DNA of 64,000 nt from Sphingobium xanthum (GCF_019737615.1 NZ_JAHKKS010000002.1:372001-436000), one strand, 5' to 3'. Positions 53,348 to 63,337 are shown, counted from the first letter of the stretch. Numbers and translations are program-made. Notes: generated from the letters alone by a model not told the origin.

Positions 53348-56300
53348 ATGAGGACATTCTTGAGAATTTCGTCGTCGGTACTCGCTTTGGTAGCGGTACC
53401 AAATGTGACCATGGCCCAGAACGACGCCGCGCCGCAGAGCGCGGAAGCAGAAGTCGAAAATCAGGAAATCATCGTCACCGGTTCGCGCCTGGGCCGATCC
53501 ACGTTCAACTCGCCGACGCCTGTCACGGTTGTCAGCGGTGAACAGATCCAGGCCATGGGTCAGGTCAATATCGGCGAAACGATCCAGACGCTGCCGCAGA
53601 ACGTCTCGAAGGTTTCCGAAACCAACACCGGCCTGAACATCGCCGCGACGCTGAATGCCGGCGCCAATATCGCCGACCTTCGCGGGCTCAATCCCAATAA
53701 CGGCGTCCGCACGCTGACCCTGGTCGATACGCGGCGCTTCGTGCCGTCCACGACCGGCGGCGCGGTCGATATGAACCTCATCCCATCGATGCTGGTGAAG
53801 TCCATCGAGACGGTCACCGGCGGCGCTTCGGCCGCCTACGGCACGGATGCGCTCGCGGGCGTGGTCAACATCATCCTCGACAAGGAACTGACGGGCATCA
53901 AGGCGCAGGTCGACTACGGCCAGACCTTCCGCGGCGACGGCAAGACCTTCCACGGATCGATGGCGGCGGGCACCGGCTTTGCCGGTGGCAAGGGCCACAT
54001 CATCTTCGGCGCGGAATATCAGGACAGCGGCGAGATCGGCGACTGCGTCTATGTGCGCGAATGGTGCGCCAGGTCGCCGGACGTGTTCGACAACCAGGCC
54101 TTCGCGACCAACGGCCTGCCCCGCACGCTGCGCGGCAACAACGGCGCCTATACCAATTACGACCTCTCGACCGTCATCCGCATGACGACCGGCGCGCCTC
54201 GCAACAACGCACTGGCACTGCGCGGGCTGGTGTTCAGCCCCGACGGCAGGAAAGTCCTGCAGTATGATCCGGGCAACTTTACCGCGAGCAACGGCTTCGG
54301 CGAACGTCAGGGCGGCGACTGCACGGTCGATTGCTCGCCCTGGTCGGAAGTGCAGCTTCGGCCGGAAATCAAGCGTCTCGCGCTCTTCTCTCATGCCGAT
54401 TACGAGTTCTCGCCTAGCCTGAAGGGCTTCATCGAAGGCTCCTATGGCACGAGCGAATCCAAGGTCGCCGGCATCTCGCTCGGGCCGTCGTCCGGTACGC
54501 CGATCCGCTCCGACTATTTCTGGCTGAACGGCGTCACCTACACCGACCAGGCGACCGGCCAGACCCGGCTGCTGTCGGACCTGATCGCGGCCAACCCGAA
54601 CTCTGCCGCTGCGCAGGGTCAGGTTTCGCAGGCGCCGGGCGTGCCGACCTCGCCGATCTTCGTCGCCAAGCATATGCGCAACGTGCCCGGCACGCGCCAG
54701 ACCGTGAACACGGACCTGACCACCTGGCGCGTCGCGGCCGGCCTCAGCGGCGACCTGGATTTCCTGAACGGCATCAAATGGGATGCCTATTATCAATATG
54801 GCAAGACCACGCGGGACGTGCTCGTGACCGGCAACCGCGTGAACCGCTTCTTCATGTATGCGCTCGACGCGGTCGATCAGGGCCTTGCAACGACGGGTGT
54901 CGCCAATGGCGTCGCGGTCTGCCGCGCCACCCTGCCCGGCCCGGTCAACACCTCGACGCCCGCCGGCTTCGAACAGCACTGGAACCGCGCGGACGCCGCC
55001 GGCTGCGTTCCGCTCAACATTCTGGGCCAGAACACGGAAAGCGCGGCCGCCATCGCTTATGCCTATCGCGATGCGACCGAACGTTTCGACTACAGCCAGC
55101 ATGTCGCGGCGTTCAACCTGAGCGGCGACATCTTCGACCTCTGGGCCGGCCCGTTCGGCCTGGCGGTCGGCGGCGAGTATCGCTTCGAGAGCGGCTCGAC
55201 GACGCACGGCCAGTTGCCCTTCAACGTCTCCAATACCAACAGTCCGTTCGGCAACGACATCAGTGGCACGCTGAAGATTTTCGAGGCCTATGCGGAAGCC
55301 AATCTGCCGCTGCTCCGCGATTTCGTCCTCGCCGACTATGCCGAGCTCAACGGTGCCGTGCGCCAGACCTTCCAGACCAATGAGGACGGCGTCTCGGGCA
55401 ACAGCAAGGATCTCAAATTCACGACCTGGAAAGTCTCGGCCATCTGGGACGTGACGGACTGGCTGCGCTTCCGTGCAACCCGTTCGCGCGACGTGCGTGC
55501 GGCGAGCTTCACCGATCTCTACACGAACCTGCCGGACGTCCTGCCCGGACCGCCGGCGGGTGGTATCCCGAACTGGTGGCTCGACCCGGGCCGCCCGTCC
55601 GCGATCAACGATTTCGCTACGGTCACTTATCCGGCCAACTTCGCGCTGGAGCCCGAAGTCGGCAACACGCTCACCGTCGGCGTCGTGCTGCAGCCCAAGG
55701 GCTTCCTCAACGGCCTGCGCCTGTCGGTCGATTACTACAAGATCGATCTTTCCGGCGCGATCGGCGTGCTGACGGCCAACGAAATCGCCGCGGCCTGCTT
55801 CAACACCGGCTCGTTCTGCGACAAGATCCTGGCGGCTGACGGCACGCCGTTCAGCACGCTCTCGACCACCGATCCCAAGCGCCGCGACGCTGGCACAGTG
55901 ATCCGCGGCGCGAACAATATCGGCGTGCTCAACCAGTCGGGCTGGGACGTAGAGCTGCTCTACACCCTTCCGCTCGACCGGATCTCGTCCTCGATCCCCG
56001 GCCGGTTCACCTTCCGCGGTCTGGCCACCATCAACGACAAGATGGTGGTGGACGCCAACACGACCGACAGCGCGCCCGGCATCGATTATCACAACCAGAC
56101 CGGCGGCTCGGCGTTCTCGGGCTTCACCGCGCCGTCCAAATATATCCTGACCGGCTATGCCACTTATGACGTGGGCGGCTTCAGCGTGACCTGGGACGTT
56201 CGCCATATCCCGCAGGGCATCTACGATGTCCGGCGCGATCCCAGCCTGCCGGTCGCGAACCTCAACAGCATCAACTATAATACGGTGGGCTCGCGCTGGT

Positions 56301-56524
56301 ACTGGGGTCTCTCGACCTCGTACAAGTTCGGTCTGGGCGGCGACGACAATAATGCGGAATTCTTCCTGTCGATCCGCAACATCTTCGACAAGGACCCGCC
56401 AAGCTCGCCGAACAACGTCAACGGATCGTCGGGCTATGTCGCCGGCAACGGCGGCCCGACCAACCCCGTCTTCTACGACACGATCGGCGCTCGCTGGCGC
56501 GCAGGTGTTCGCGTCGCCTTCTAA
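53348..56524 (+). CDS. Large TonB-dependent receptor
   Basis: A 1058-residue outer-membrane receptor with signal peptide (ending near NVTMAQ), TonB-box-like QEIIVTGSRLG, a plug (VNIGETIQTLPQNVSK, then SIETVTGGASAAYGTDALAG) and a long barrel ending GVRVAF. The size and plug type fit the large oligosaccharide or peptide receptors common in sphingomonads and Caulobacter, but there is no catabolic gene beside it to name the ligand. GGGGAGG lies seven bases upstream. A strong intrinsic terminator follows. Confidence 0.94.
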   Translation: MRTFLRISSSVLALVAVPNVTMAQNDAAPQSAEAEVENQEIIVTGSRLGRSTFNSPTPVTVVSGEQIQAMGQVNIGETIQTLPQNVSKVSETNTGLNIAATLNAGANIADLRGLNPNNGVRTLTLVDTRRFVPSTTGGAVDMNLIPSMLVKSIETVTGGASAAYGTDALAGVVNIILDKELTGIKAQVDYGQTFRGDGKTFHGSMAAGTGFAGGKGHIIFGAEYQDSGEIGDCVYVREWCARSPDVFDNQAFATNGLPRTLRGNNGAYTNYDLSTVIRMTTGAPRNNALALRGLVFSPDGRKVLQYDPGNFTASNGFGERQGGDCTVDCSPWSEVQLRPEIKRLALFSHADYEFSPSLKGFIEGSYGTSESKVAGISLGPSSGTPIRSDYFWLNGVTYTDQATGQTRLLSDLIAANPNSAAAQGQVSQAPGVPTSPIFVAKHMRNVPGTRQTVNTDLTTWRVAAGLSGDLDFLNGIKWDAYYQYGKTTRDVLVTGNRVNRFFMYALDAVDQGLATTGVANGVAVCRATLPGPVNTSTPAGFEQHWNRADAAGCVPLNILGQNTESAAAIAYAYRDATERFDYSQHVAAFNLSGDIFDLWAGPFGLAVGGEYRFESGSTTHGQLPFNVSNTNSPFGNDISGTLKIFEAYAEANLPLLRDFVLADYAELNGAVRQTFQTNEDGVSGNSKDLKFTTWKVSAIWDVTDWLRFRATRSRDVRAASFTDLYTNLPDVLPGPPAGGIPNWWLDPGRPSAINDFATVTYPANFALEPEVGNTLTVGVVLQPKGFLNGLRLSVDYYKIDLSGAIGVLTANEIAAACFNTGSFCDKILAADGTPFSTLSTTDPKRRDAGTVIRGANNIGVLNQSGWDVELLYTLPLDRISSSIPGRFTFRGLATINDKMVVDANTTDSAPGIDYHNQTGGSAFSGFTAPSKYILTGYATYDVGGFSVTWDVRHIPQGIYDVRRDPSLPVANLNSINYNTVGSRWYWGLSTSYKFGLGGDDNNAEFFLSIRNIFDKDPPSSPNNVNGSSGYVAGNGGPTNPVFYDTIGARWRAGVRVAF

Positions 56525-56547
56525 GTTCCTCTGTCGGAAGTTGGCAG

Positions 56548-56581
56548 GCCGCAGCGGACCCAGGTTCGCTGCGGCTTTTTT
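56548..56581 (+). terminator. Intrinsic terminator of the TonB receptor gene
   Basis: Perfect nine-base arms GCCGCAGCG and CGCTGCGGC with a ten-base loop are followed immediately by six T residues, 23 bases past the stop codon. Confidence 0.9.
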
Positions 56582-56586
56582 CCACT

Positions 56587-57999
56587 TTAGGCCGCGCTGC
56601 TCCAGCCACCCGCGAGCGCCCGGAACACATCGATCTGGGCCTGCGCGACGAGAGCGTCCTGCAAAGCGAGCGCGGCCTCGGCCTCGGCGAAGGTTCGCTC
56701 GGTATCGAGCTGCTGAAGGGAGTCGATCGCGCCCTCGCGCTGCTGCGCGCGGGTGATCGTCGCCGCCTTCTCAGCGGAATCGCGCGCGGCCTTCAGCGAC
56801 TGGCGCCGCTCCAGCGCGCGGCCATAGTTGGAGAGCGCCGTCTCGGTTTCTTCGAGTGCGTTGAGCACGGCCCCGTCGAATACCGCGAGCGATTCCTTGC
56901 CCTGCGCCTCGGCACCGGCAATGCGCGCGCGCGCCGCTTCCTGATTGGGGAAGTTCCAGCTGATCAGGCCGCCGAGCAGCCAGCGCAGCGGCCCCGCACC
57001 GAAGATGCTGCCGATGTCGTTGCCCGTCGAGCCGACCGATCCGCCAAGCGAGATGCGCGGGTAGAGATCGGCCGTGGCGACGCCGATGCGCGCCGTATCG
57101 GCCGCCAGGCGCCGCTCGGCAGCGCGGACATCGGGCCGGCGAACCAGCAGGGCCGTGCCGTCGCCCACCGGAATCGGCTGCGTGATCTCGAGCCCGACCG
57201 CCCGCTTGCCCGCAATCTCGGGCAGCGCATTGGGCGCGCGCCCGGTGAGGGTCGCCAGGCGGAACAAGGCCGCCTGGCGCTGTGCCTCGATCCGGGGAAT
57301 GTCGGCGGCGCGCTGATCGCGCAAGGTCGCGATGCGCGCGACATCGAGCGAGGTGGCGAGGCCTGCTGACTGGCGGCGCTTGGTGAGGTCGAGCAAGCGA
57401 TCCAGCAAGCCGACAATCTCGCGATTGACGGTGAGCTGCGCCGCGCCCGAGGCCGCATCGGCATAAGCGCGCGTCGTATCGGCGACAACGGCGACCCGCA
57501 CAGCCTCCGCATCGGCGGCAGCCGCATCGGCATCGCCGCGCGCTGCCTCGACACCCCGGCTTACGCGGCCGAACAGATCGACCTCATAGGAGACGCTGAG
57601 CCCCGCATCGATCGACCAGTCCTCGCGCGGTGCCCCGGCGGGACGCTGCCCGGCGGGCAGACGGCCATAGTCGGCACCCGCACTGAGGCCGGTCTGCGGC
57701 AGCCGGTCCGACCGGGCACCGCGCAGGGCCGCCCTCGCCCGTTCCAGCCGGGCGACGGCGCCGCGGACATCGGTGTTGGCGGCAAGCGCATCGGCGATGA
57801 GCTGATCGAGCACCGGATCCTCGTAGAGCCGCCACCAGTCCTGCTCGACAGGGGCTTGCGCGAAGGCCGGAGCCTGCGCGGAGAGGAAGGGGCCGGAGGA
57901 CGTCGCAGGGGGCGTAGGCGCGACGTAGTCCGGCCCCGCCGCGCACGCTGAAAGCGCCAGCGCGGAAACCATGGGGACGATGAAGCGAGCCAGTTTCAT
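56587..57999 (-). CDS. RND efflux outer-membrane channel (OprM/NodT family lipoprotein)
   Basis: A 470-residue outer-membrane factor. The signal sequence carries the lipobox LSAC (Cys19), then two homologous helical/beta repeats typical of TolC-like channels (DWWRLYEDPVLDQLIADALA in the first, DLYPRISLGGSVG in the second). It forms the outer-membrane exit of the pump encoded just upstream, whose stop is 12 bases away. AAGGAG precedes the start. Confidence 0.95.
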   Translation of the reverse strand: MKLARFIVPMVSALALSACAAGPDYVAPTPPATSSGPFLSAQAPAFAQAPVEQDWWRLYEDPVLDQLIADALAANTDVRGAVARLERARAALRGARSDRLPQTGLSAGADYGRLPAGQRPAGAPREDWSIDAGLSVSYEVDLFGRVSRGVEAARGDADAAAADAEAVRVAVVADTTRAYADAASGAAQLTVNREIVGLLDRLLDLTKRRQSAGLATSLDVARIATLRDQRAADIPRIEAQRQAALFRLATLTGRAPNALPEIAGKRAVGLEITQPIPVGDGTALLVRRPDVRAAERRLAADTARIGVATADLYPRISLGGSVGSTGNDIGSIFGAGPLRWLLGGLISWNFPNQEAARARIAGAEAQGKESLAVFDGAVLNALEETETALSNYGRALERRQSLKAARDSAEKAATITRAQQREGAIDSLQQLDTERTFAEAEAALALQDALVAQAQIDVFRALAGGWSSAA

Positions 58000-58011
58000 G
58001 GGCTTTACTCC

Positions 58012-61000
58012 TTATTCCGCCGGAGCCAGCGCCGGTTGGGCGGGGCCGGAGCGGCCGCGCAGGCGGGCGATCCGGTCGCCCAGCGCGCGGCTGACGACGT
58101 AGAAAGTGGGGGTGAAGATGAGACCGAAGGCGGTGACGCCGAGCATGCCATAGAACACCGCGGTGCCGAGCGCCTGGCGAAGCTCCGCGCCCGCCCCGGT
58201 GGCGAGCACCAGCGGCACCGCACCCAGGATGAAAGCGAAGCTGGTCATCAGGATCGGCCGCAGCCGCTGCTCGGCGGCATGCACCGCTGCCTCGACCGGC
58301 GTGTAGCCGTGCTGCTCTTCGCCCTGCCGGGCGAACTCGACGATCAGGATCGCATTCTTGGCGGCAAGCGCCACGAGCACGATCATGCCGATCTGCGTGA
58401 GGACATTATTGTCCAGGCCATGCAGATTGACGCCGATCATCGCCGCGAGCGCCGACATTGGCACGATCAGGATGATCGCGAGCGGCATGACGAGGCTCTC
58501 ATATTGCGCGGCGAGCACCAGGAAGACGAGCAGCACGGCCAGGCCGAAGACGAGCCCGGCAGTGTTGCCGGCGGTCTTCTGCTGATAGGCGATGCCCGTC
58601 CACTCCCAGGTGTAACCGTGCGGCAGCGTCGAGGCAGCCAGTTCCTCCAGCTTGTCCAGCGACTGGCCCGAGGAATAGCCCGGCGCCGTGTCGCCATCGA
58701 TGGCGACGGCGGGCGAGAGATTGTAGCGCTGCACGCGATAGGGTCCGGTCGTGTCGCGGAACGTCGCGACCGAACCGATCGGCACCATTTCCCCATAGTT
58801 GGAACGGGTCTGGAGATTGGCGATGTCGGCAGGCGTGCGGCGATAGTCCTCGTCGGCCTGCGCGGTCACCCGATAGGTGCGGCCAAGCAGGTTGAAGTCG
58901 TTGACGAAGGCCGAGCCCAGATAGACCTGCAGCGTCTCGAACACGCGCTCGGGCGGCACGCCCAGCATCTCGGCCTTGTCGCGGTCGATATCGGCGAAGA
59001 TGCGCGGCGTGCCCGTCTCGAAGAACGTGTAGACGAACGACAGGCCCTCGGTCTGGTTGGCCGGGCCGATAAGGCCATAAGCGACCTTTTCCAGCTCCTT
59101 CGAACCCTTGCCGTCGCGGTCCTGCACCATCAGGCGATAGCCGCCGGCCGAGCCGATGCCGCGAATGAGCGGCGGCTTGACGATCATGAGGCGCGCCTCG
59201 GTGATGTCCGCCGTGACCTTGCGGGCCTCGTCCATCAGCTTGTCGATCGTCTGCCCCTTCTTCGCGCGCTCGTCAAAGTCGTCGAGCACCCAATAGGCGG
59301 CGGCCGAGCTGACATTGCGCGTTTCCGAGGCACCGTCGAAACCGGACAGCATGATGGTGTTGCTGATGCCGGGGATCTTCAGCATCCGGTCGGCGACCTT
59401 CTTCATCACCACGTCGGTGCGGGCTGTCGAAGAGCCGGGCGGCAGCTGGACGATCGTGAAGAAATAGGCCTGGTCCTGCGCCGGGATGAAGCCCGTCGGT
59501 GTGTACCAGAGCGCACCCACGGTCAGGGCGATCAGGCCGGCATAGGCCGCCATCATCTTCTTGGGCTGCTGCACGAGGCGCGCGGTGAGCGTCGCATAGC
59601 GGGCGCCGAACCGCTCGAAGCCGCGATTGAACGTGACACCCGCCTTCTCGACCAGCTGGCGCCAGCGCGGCGCACCCGCGGGCAGATCATGGCGCGGCTT
59701 GAGCAGCAGCGCGGACATGGCCGGCGAGAGGGTGAGCGAAAGCACCAGCGAGATGATCGTCGCGGCCGAGATGGTGATGGCGAACTGCTGGTAGAAGGCG
59801 CCCGACATGCCGCTGATGAACAGGGTCGGCACGAACACGGCGCAGAGCACCAGCACGATCGCGATGAGCGCCGCGCCCACCTCGTCCATGGAGGTACGGG
59901 CCGCTTCGAGCGGTGTCATGCCATGCTCGAGGTTGCGCTCGACATTCTCGACCACGACGATCGCGTCATCGACGACGATGCCAATCGCCAGCACGAGGCC
60001 GAACAGGGACAGATTGTTAAGCGAGTAGCCGAGCATCGCCAGCACCGCGAAGGTGCCGATCAGCGAGACGGGAATGGCGAGCACCGGAATGATCGCGGCG
60101 CGCCACTTCTGCAGGAAGACGATGATGACGAGCACGACCAGGATGACGGCTTCGACCAGGGTCTTGATGACCTCGTCGATCGACTTCTGGATGAACTCGG
60201 TCGGGTTGTATACGATGCGATATTCAAGGCCCTTGGGGAAATCCCTGGCGAGCACAGCCATCTCGGCCTTGATGCCCTCGGCAGCGGCGAGCGCGTTAGA
60301 ACCCGGCATCTGAAAGATCGGGATGATGACGCTGTCCTTCTCGCCCAGATAGGCGGAGGTGCCGTAGTCGTCCGCGCCCAGTTCAACGCGGGCGACGTCA
60401 CCCACGCGCACCTGGCGGCCGTCCGCATCGGTGCGGATCACGACATTGGCGAATTGCTGGGGCTCGGTGAAACGGCCCTGCGTCTCGACATTCAGCTGGA
60501 AGGCCGAGCCGCCCGATGGGGGCTGACCGAGCGTACCGGCGGCGACCTGCACATTCTGCGCGCGCAGGGCCGAGACGATATCGCCTGCCGTGAGGCCAAG
60601 GGACGCCGCACGGCGGGGATCGATCCACACCCGCATGGCGAGATCGCGCGAGCCGAAAAGCTGGACGTCGCCCACGCCATCGAGACGCGCCAGACGATCC
60701 TTGATGCGGGTCTGGGCGTAGTTGGAGATATAGGCGCGGTCGAGGCTCTCGTCGGGCGAGATCAGGTTCACCACCATCAGGAAGTCAGGCGAGGTCTTCT
60801 TGGTGACGATGCCGAGGCGCTGCACTTCCTGCGGCAAGCGCGGCTCGGCGATGGCGACGCGGTTCTGCACCAGAACCTGCGCCTCATCGAGATCCGTGCC
60901 CTGCTTGAAGGTGACGGTGATGACCACGCGCCCGTCGCCTGTCGATTGCGACGAGAGATAGAGCATGTTCTCGACGCCATTGATCTCCTGCTCGATCGGG

Positions 61001-61194
61001 CTTGCGACCGTCTCGGCCACGGTCTCGGCGGAGGCGCCAGGATAGGTAGCCGAGACGGTCACGGTCGGGGGGACGACCTCGGGATATTGCGAGACCGGCA
61101 GGAAGAAATAGGCGATGGCGCCGATGATCGTGATGATGATCGCGATGACGGCCGCGAAGATCGGCCGGTCGATGAAGAAGCGGGACAGACGCAT
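58012..61194 (-). CDS. RND multidrug efflux pump (HAE1, AcrB/MexB-like)
   Basis: A 1060-residue inner-membrane proton antiporter with 12 transmembrane segments and two large periplasmic loops. The N-terminal FFIDRPIFAAVIAI, the charged TM4 motif GIVVDDAIVVVENVER (proton relay Asp pair) and GFIPAQDQAYFF are characteristic of the drug-efflux HAE1 group. It works with the adaptor and channel genes on either side. GGAGG lies seven bases upstream. A 168-base intercistronic region containing a palindromic repeat separates it from the adaptor gene. Confidence 0.97.
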   Translation of the reverse strand: MRLSRFFIDRPIFAAVIAIIITIIGAIAYFFLPVSQYPEVVPPTVTVSATYPGASAETVAETVASPIEQEINGVENMLYLSSQSTGDGRVVITVTFKQGTDLDEAQVLVQNRVAIAEPRLPQEVQRLGIVTKKTSPDFLMVVNLISPDESLDRAYISNYAQTRIKDRLARLDGVGDVQLFGSRDLAMRVWIDPRRAASLGLTAGDIVSALRAQNVQVAAGTLGQPPSGGSAFQLNVETQGRFTEPQQFANVVIRTDADGRQVRVGDVARVELGADDYGTSAYLGEKDSVIIPIFQMPGSNALAAAEGIKAEMAVLARDFPKGLEYRIVYNPTEFIQKSIDEVIKTLVEAVILVVLVIIVFLQKWRAAIIPVLAIPVSLIGTFAVLAMLGYSLNNLSLFGLVLAIGIVVDDAIVVVENVERNLEHGMTPLEAARTSMDEVGAALIAIVLVLCAVFVPTLFISGMSGAFYQQFAITISAATIISLVLSLTLSPAMSALLLKPRHDLPAGAPRWRQLVEKAGVTFNRGFERFGARYATLTARLVQQPKKMMAAYAGLIALTVGALWYTPTGFIPAQDQAYFFTIVQLPPGSSTARTDVVMKKVADRMLKIPGISNTIMLSGFDGASETRNVSSAAAYWVLDDFDERAKKGQTIDKLMDEARKVTADITEARLMIVKPPLIRGIGSAGGYRLMVQDRDGKGSKELEKVAYGLIGPANQTEGLSFVYTFFETGTPRIFADIDRDKAEMLGVPPERVFETLQVYLGSAFVNDFNLLGRTYRVTAQADEDYRRTPADIANLQTRSNYGEMVPIGSVATFRDTTGPYRVQRYNLSPAVAIDGDTAPGYSSGQSLDKLEELAASTLPHGYTWEWTGIAYQQKTAGNTAGLVFGLAVLLVFLVLAAQYESLVMPLAIILIVPMSALAAMIGVNLHGLDNNVLTQIGMIVLVALAAKNAILIVEFARQGEEQHGYTPVEAAVHAAEQRLRPILMTSFAFILGAVPLVLATGAGAELRQALGTAVFYGMLGVTAFGLIFTPTFYVVSRALGDRIARLRGRSGPAQPALAPAE

Positions 61195-61230
61195 GACTTG
61201 TCCTCCAGAAAAACGGGTAGCCGATCCTGC

Positions 61231-61350
61231 TCCCCTCCTCTTCAGAGGAGGGGTTGGGGGTGGTGTTACGACGACTGGGGGGCTTGTCGCGTTGCGAGCG
61301 ATGCTGACGCATCGCCACCACCCCCTGCCCCTCCTCTGAAGAGGAAGGGT
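61231..61350. repeat. Palindromic intergenic repeat, copy B, inside the efflux operon
   Basis: This 120-base element has inverted ends (CCCCTCCTCTTCAGAGGAGG and the matching TCCTCTGAAGAGGA end). Read on the opposite strand it matches copy A at 26164-26282, including an exact 17-base block (61309-61325). It fills the gap between the adaptor and pump genes. Confidence 0.75.
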
Positions 61351-61362
61351 GATTTGCGCTAA

Positions 61363-62628
61363 CTACCGGGCGAAGGTCGCCTGGCCGGCGAGGGAGAGGC
61401 CGGTGGGCGCGGTCGACGCCGTCGCGGCCTTTGGTTCGGGGGTGATCTTGCCTTGCTTGATCTGGACCTTGCCGCCGGGCATCGCCATCTGCGTGCCGAC
61501 GATCACGACCTTGTCGGCCGGGGTGAGCCCGCTCCGCACGACGCGCAGGCCATCGATGACCGGGCCGAGCGTGACCGGCTTGGCCGAGACCGTGCCGTCC
61601 TTCGCCACGACCAGCAACGTCTTGCGCGCCTGATCGGTCTGGACGGCGGTATCCGGCACCAGCAGCGCCTTGACGGTGCCGCCGCTGGCGAGACGCATGT
61701 TGCCGAACATGCCGGGTGTCAGGAACAGATCGGGATTGGAGAGCACGGCGCGGGCACGGATCGTGCCGGACTTGGGATCGAGGCCGTTGTCGGTAAAATC
61801 GAGCTGGCCCTTCCACTTATAATCCGTCTCGTCCTGCAGGCGGATCTCGACGGGGGAGCCCTTGGCCTCCCCTTCTCGCTTCGCCTTCAGGAACAGCCCT
61901 TCCGAGCCGTCGAAGGTGAAGTAGATCGGGTCGAGCGCGTTGATCGTCGTGAGGAGCGAGCCCGCATCACCCGCCGCGACGAGATTGCCGGCATCGACTC
62001 GGCGATCCGAGATGCGACCACCGATCGGCGCGCGCACCACGGTGAACTCCATGTCGAGCGACCTAGCGCGAACACGGGCCTGCGCGCCGGCCAGTCCGGC
62101 CGATGCCGCCTGGACCTGCGCCCGCAGACGATCGACCTCGCTCTGCGAGACCGCATCGACCGCGACGAGGCGCAGCGCCCGATCGAGATTGGCGCGGGCC
62201 AGCGCAAGATCGCTCTGCGATGTCGCGACACCCGCCCGCGCCTCGGCCAGCGCGGCCTGATAGGGCCGCTGGTCGATGGTGAAGAGCGGTTGCCCGGCGC
62301 GGACGACCTGGCCATCCGTGAAGTGGATCGCCGTGATCGCGCCCGAGATGCGCGGGCGCACCTCGACCGAACGGCTTGCCTCGAAGCGGCCGATATAATC
62401 GTCCCACTCGGTCACTTCGCGCTGCAGCGGCTCGGCGACGGTGACCGCCGGCATGGCCGGGGCCGCCAGGGCTGGCGTGCTGCGCTGCGTGAAGCCATAG
62501 ATGCCGGCCAGCGCGATGAGCGGCAGGCCGATCCATGCGGCGCGGCGCAGATTGCGGCTGCCACCCTGAGGGGCGGTCTGCTGCGCCTGCTCGGCGTCGT
62601 CCGGCTTGAAAAGCGTATGCATGTTCAT
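61363..62628 (-). CDS. RND efflux periplasmic adaptor (MexA/AcrA-like)
   Basis: A 421-residue membrane fusion protein. It has one N-terminal membrane helix (WIGLPLIALAGIYGF) without lipobox, split lipoyl halves (VEVRPRISGAITAIHFTDGQ and FTVVRAPIGGRISDRRVDAG), a coiled-coil hairpin between them, and beta-barrel domains after. The start ATG 62628 overlaps the stop of the small upstream gene by four bases (ATGA); a second ATG two codons later is possible. It joins the pump to the outer-membrane channel. Confidence 0.95.
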   Translation of the reverse strand: MNMHTLFKPDDAEQAQQTAPQGGSRNLRRAAWIGLPLIALAGIYGFTQRSTPALAAPAMPAVTVAEPLQREVTEWDDYIGRFEASRSVEVRPRISGAITAIHFTDGQVVRAGQPLFTIDQRPYQAALAEARAGVATSQSDLALARANLDRALRLVAVDAVSQSEVDRLRAQVQAASAGLAGAQARVRARSLDMEFTVVRAPIGGRISDRRVDAGNLVAAGDAGSLLTTINALDPIYFTFDGSEGLFLKAKREGEAKGSPVEIRLQDETDYKWKGQLDFTDNGLDPKSGTIRARAVLSNPDLFLTPGMFGNMRLASGGTVKALLVPDTAVQTDQARKTLLVVAKDGTVSAKPVTLGPVIDGLRVVRSGLTPADKVVIVGTQMAMPGGKVQIKQGKITPEPKAATASTAPTGLSLAGQATFAR

Positions 62629-63029
62629 TGATAGATCCTTGCGCGGGGCGCGGCACGCTCGCCGACGATACCATCGACCAGCAGTTCATATTGACGTTCG
62701 GAATAGCCGGCCCGGAGGAAGTCGCCGATCTCGGAGGGGGCGACATTATACCCGTGGTGCCAGCTCAACACGGCGATGCGGCGCAGGGCCTCCAGCCGGC
62801 TGTCCGAAAGCGGGTTCTTGCGCTCGATGCCGAAGATCAGGCGCACGAGACGGCCAAGGCGGCCCTCCTCGCGGATCGACGACAGATTGTCCTCACGAGC
62901 AAGGCGAACGATCGCCCACTCGCGATGACTGAACGTGGTCGCCTGTCCCGGGCGAACCCGTGCCGGCGGCATGAAAGGCTCAAGCAGCTGCGCTGCGCCG
63001 CGATGGCCGGCAAAATCCATATAGGCCAT
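62625..63029 (-). CDS. Small protein of unknown function leading the efflux operon
   Basis: A 134-residue soluble, Arg-rich protein with no signal peptide or membrane helix. Sequence features are FSHREWAIVRLAREDNLSS, a basic helix GRLGRLVRLIFGIERK, and EALRRIAVLSWHHGY. I recognise no domain; the helical, basic character would fit a small DNA- or protein-binding factor. GGGAGAAG lies four bases before ATG 63029. It is translationally coupled to the adaptor gene by an ATGA overlap, so it is part of the operon. Confidence 0.75.
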   Translation of the reverse strand: MAYMDFAGHRGAAQLLEPFMPPARVRPGQATTFSHREWAIVRLAREDNLSSIREEGRLGRLVRLIFGIERKNPLSDSRLEALRRIAVLSWHHGYNVAPSEIGDFLRAGYSERQYELLVDGIVGERAAPRARIYQ

Positions 63030-63252
63030 GTTTCTTCTCCCATCCTGCCCCTGCGCGAGAGTAAGACGATCCGATCCCGAAAAAGCCTTGGCTCCTCCTG
63101 GTAGACAGTTTCATCGAGCGCAGAGGATCATCCCCGAAAGCAGCACGCGCCGTGCCGACCGATCGGGCGGTCAGACCTCAAAAAGATAATCAAATCGAGC
63201 GAGAAGGATGACATGAGCCTGTTGACCCGCTGCCATCTCCCACCCTGTTTCT

Positions 63253-63313
63253 ATACTGCTTAGTATGAAAGTGACCCGTTCAGGTCAAGCACTATTTTTA
63301 TACCGATCGATAT
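63253..63313 (-). promoter_or_regulatory. Promoter/operator region of the efflux operon
   Basis: Two palindromes are visible: ATACT-GCTT-AGTAT (63253-63266) and ATACCGATCGATAT (63300-63313). On the minus strand TTGACC (63288-63283) lies 17 bases before TACTAA (63265-63260), a possible -35/-10 pair whose -10 falls inside the first palindrome. The second palindrome matches, at 12 of 14 positions, the reverse complement of a site at the tetR start. Both are plausible targets of the TetR regulator. The rest of the 308-base gap 63030-63337 has no gene. Confidence 0.55.
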
Positions 63314-63337
63314 TTTTTCGCAGTGCGTCGTAAAAAA

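Noticed and set aside
53330-56206. A 958-codon open frame on the minus strand
   Set aside because: It mirrors the TonB receptor gene and its translation is Arg/Ala/Gly-rich without domain features.
58036-61362. An 1108-codon open frame on the plus strand
   Set aside because: It is antisense to the RND pump gene over its whole length; it exists because GC-rich codons leave few stops. The minus-strand product has all RND motifs.
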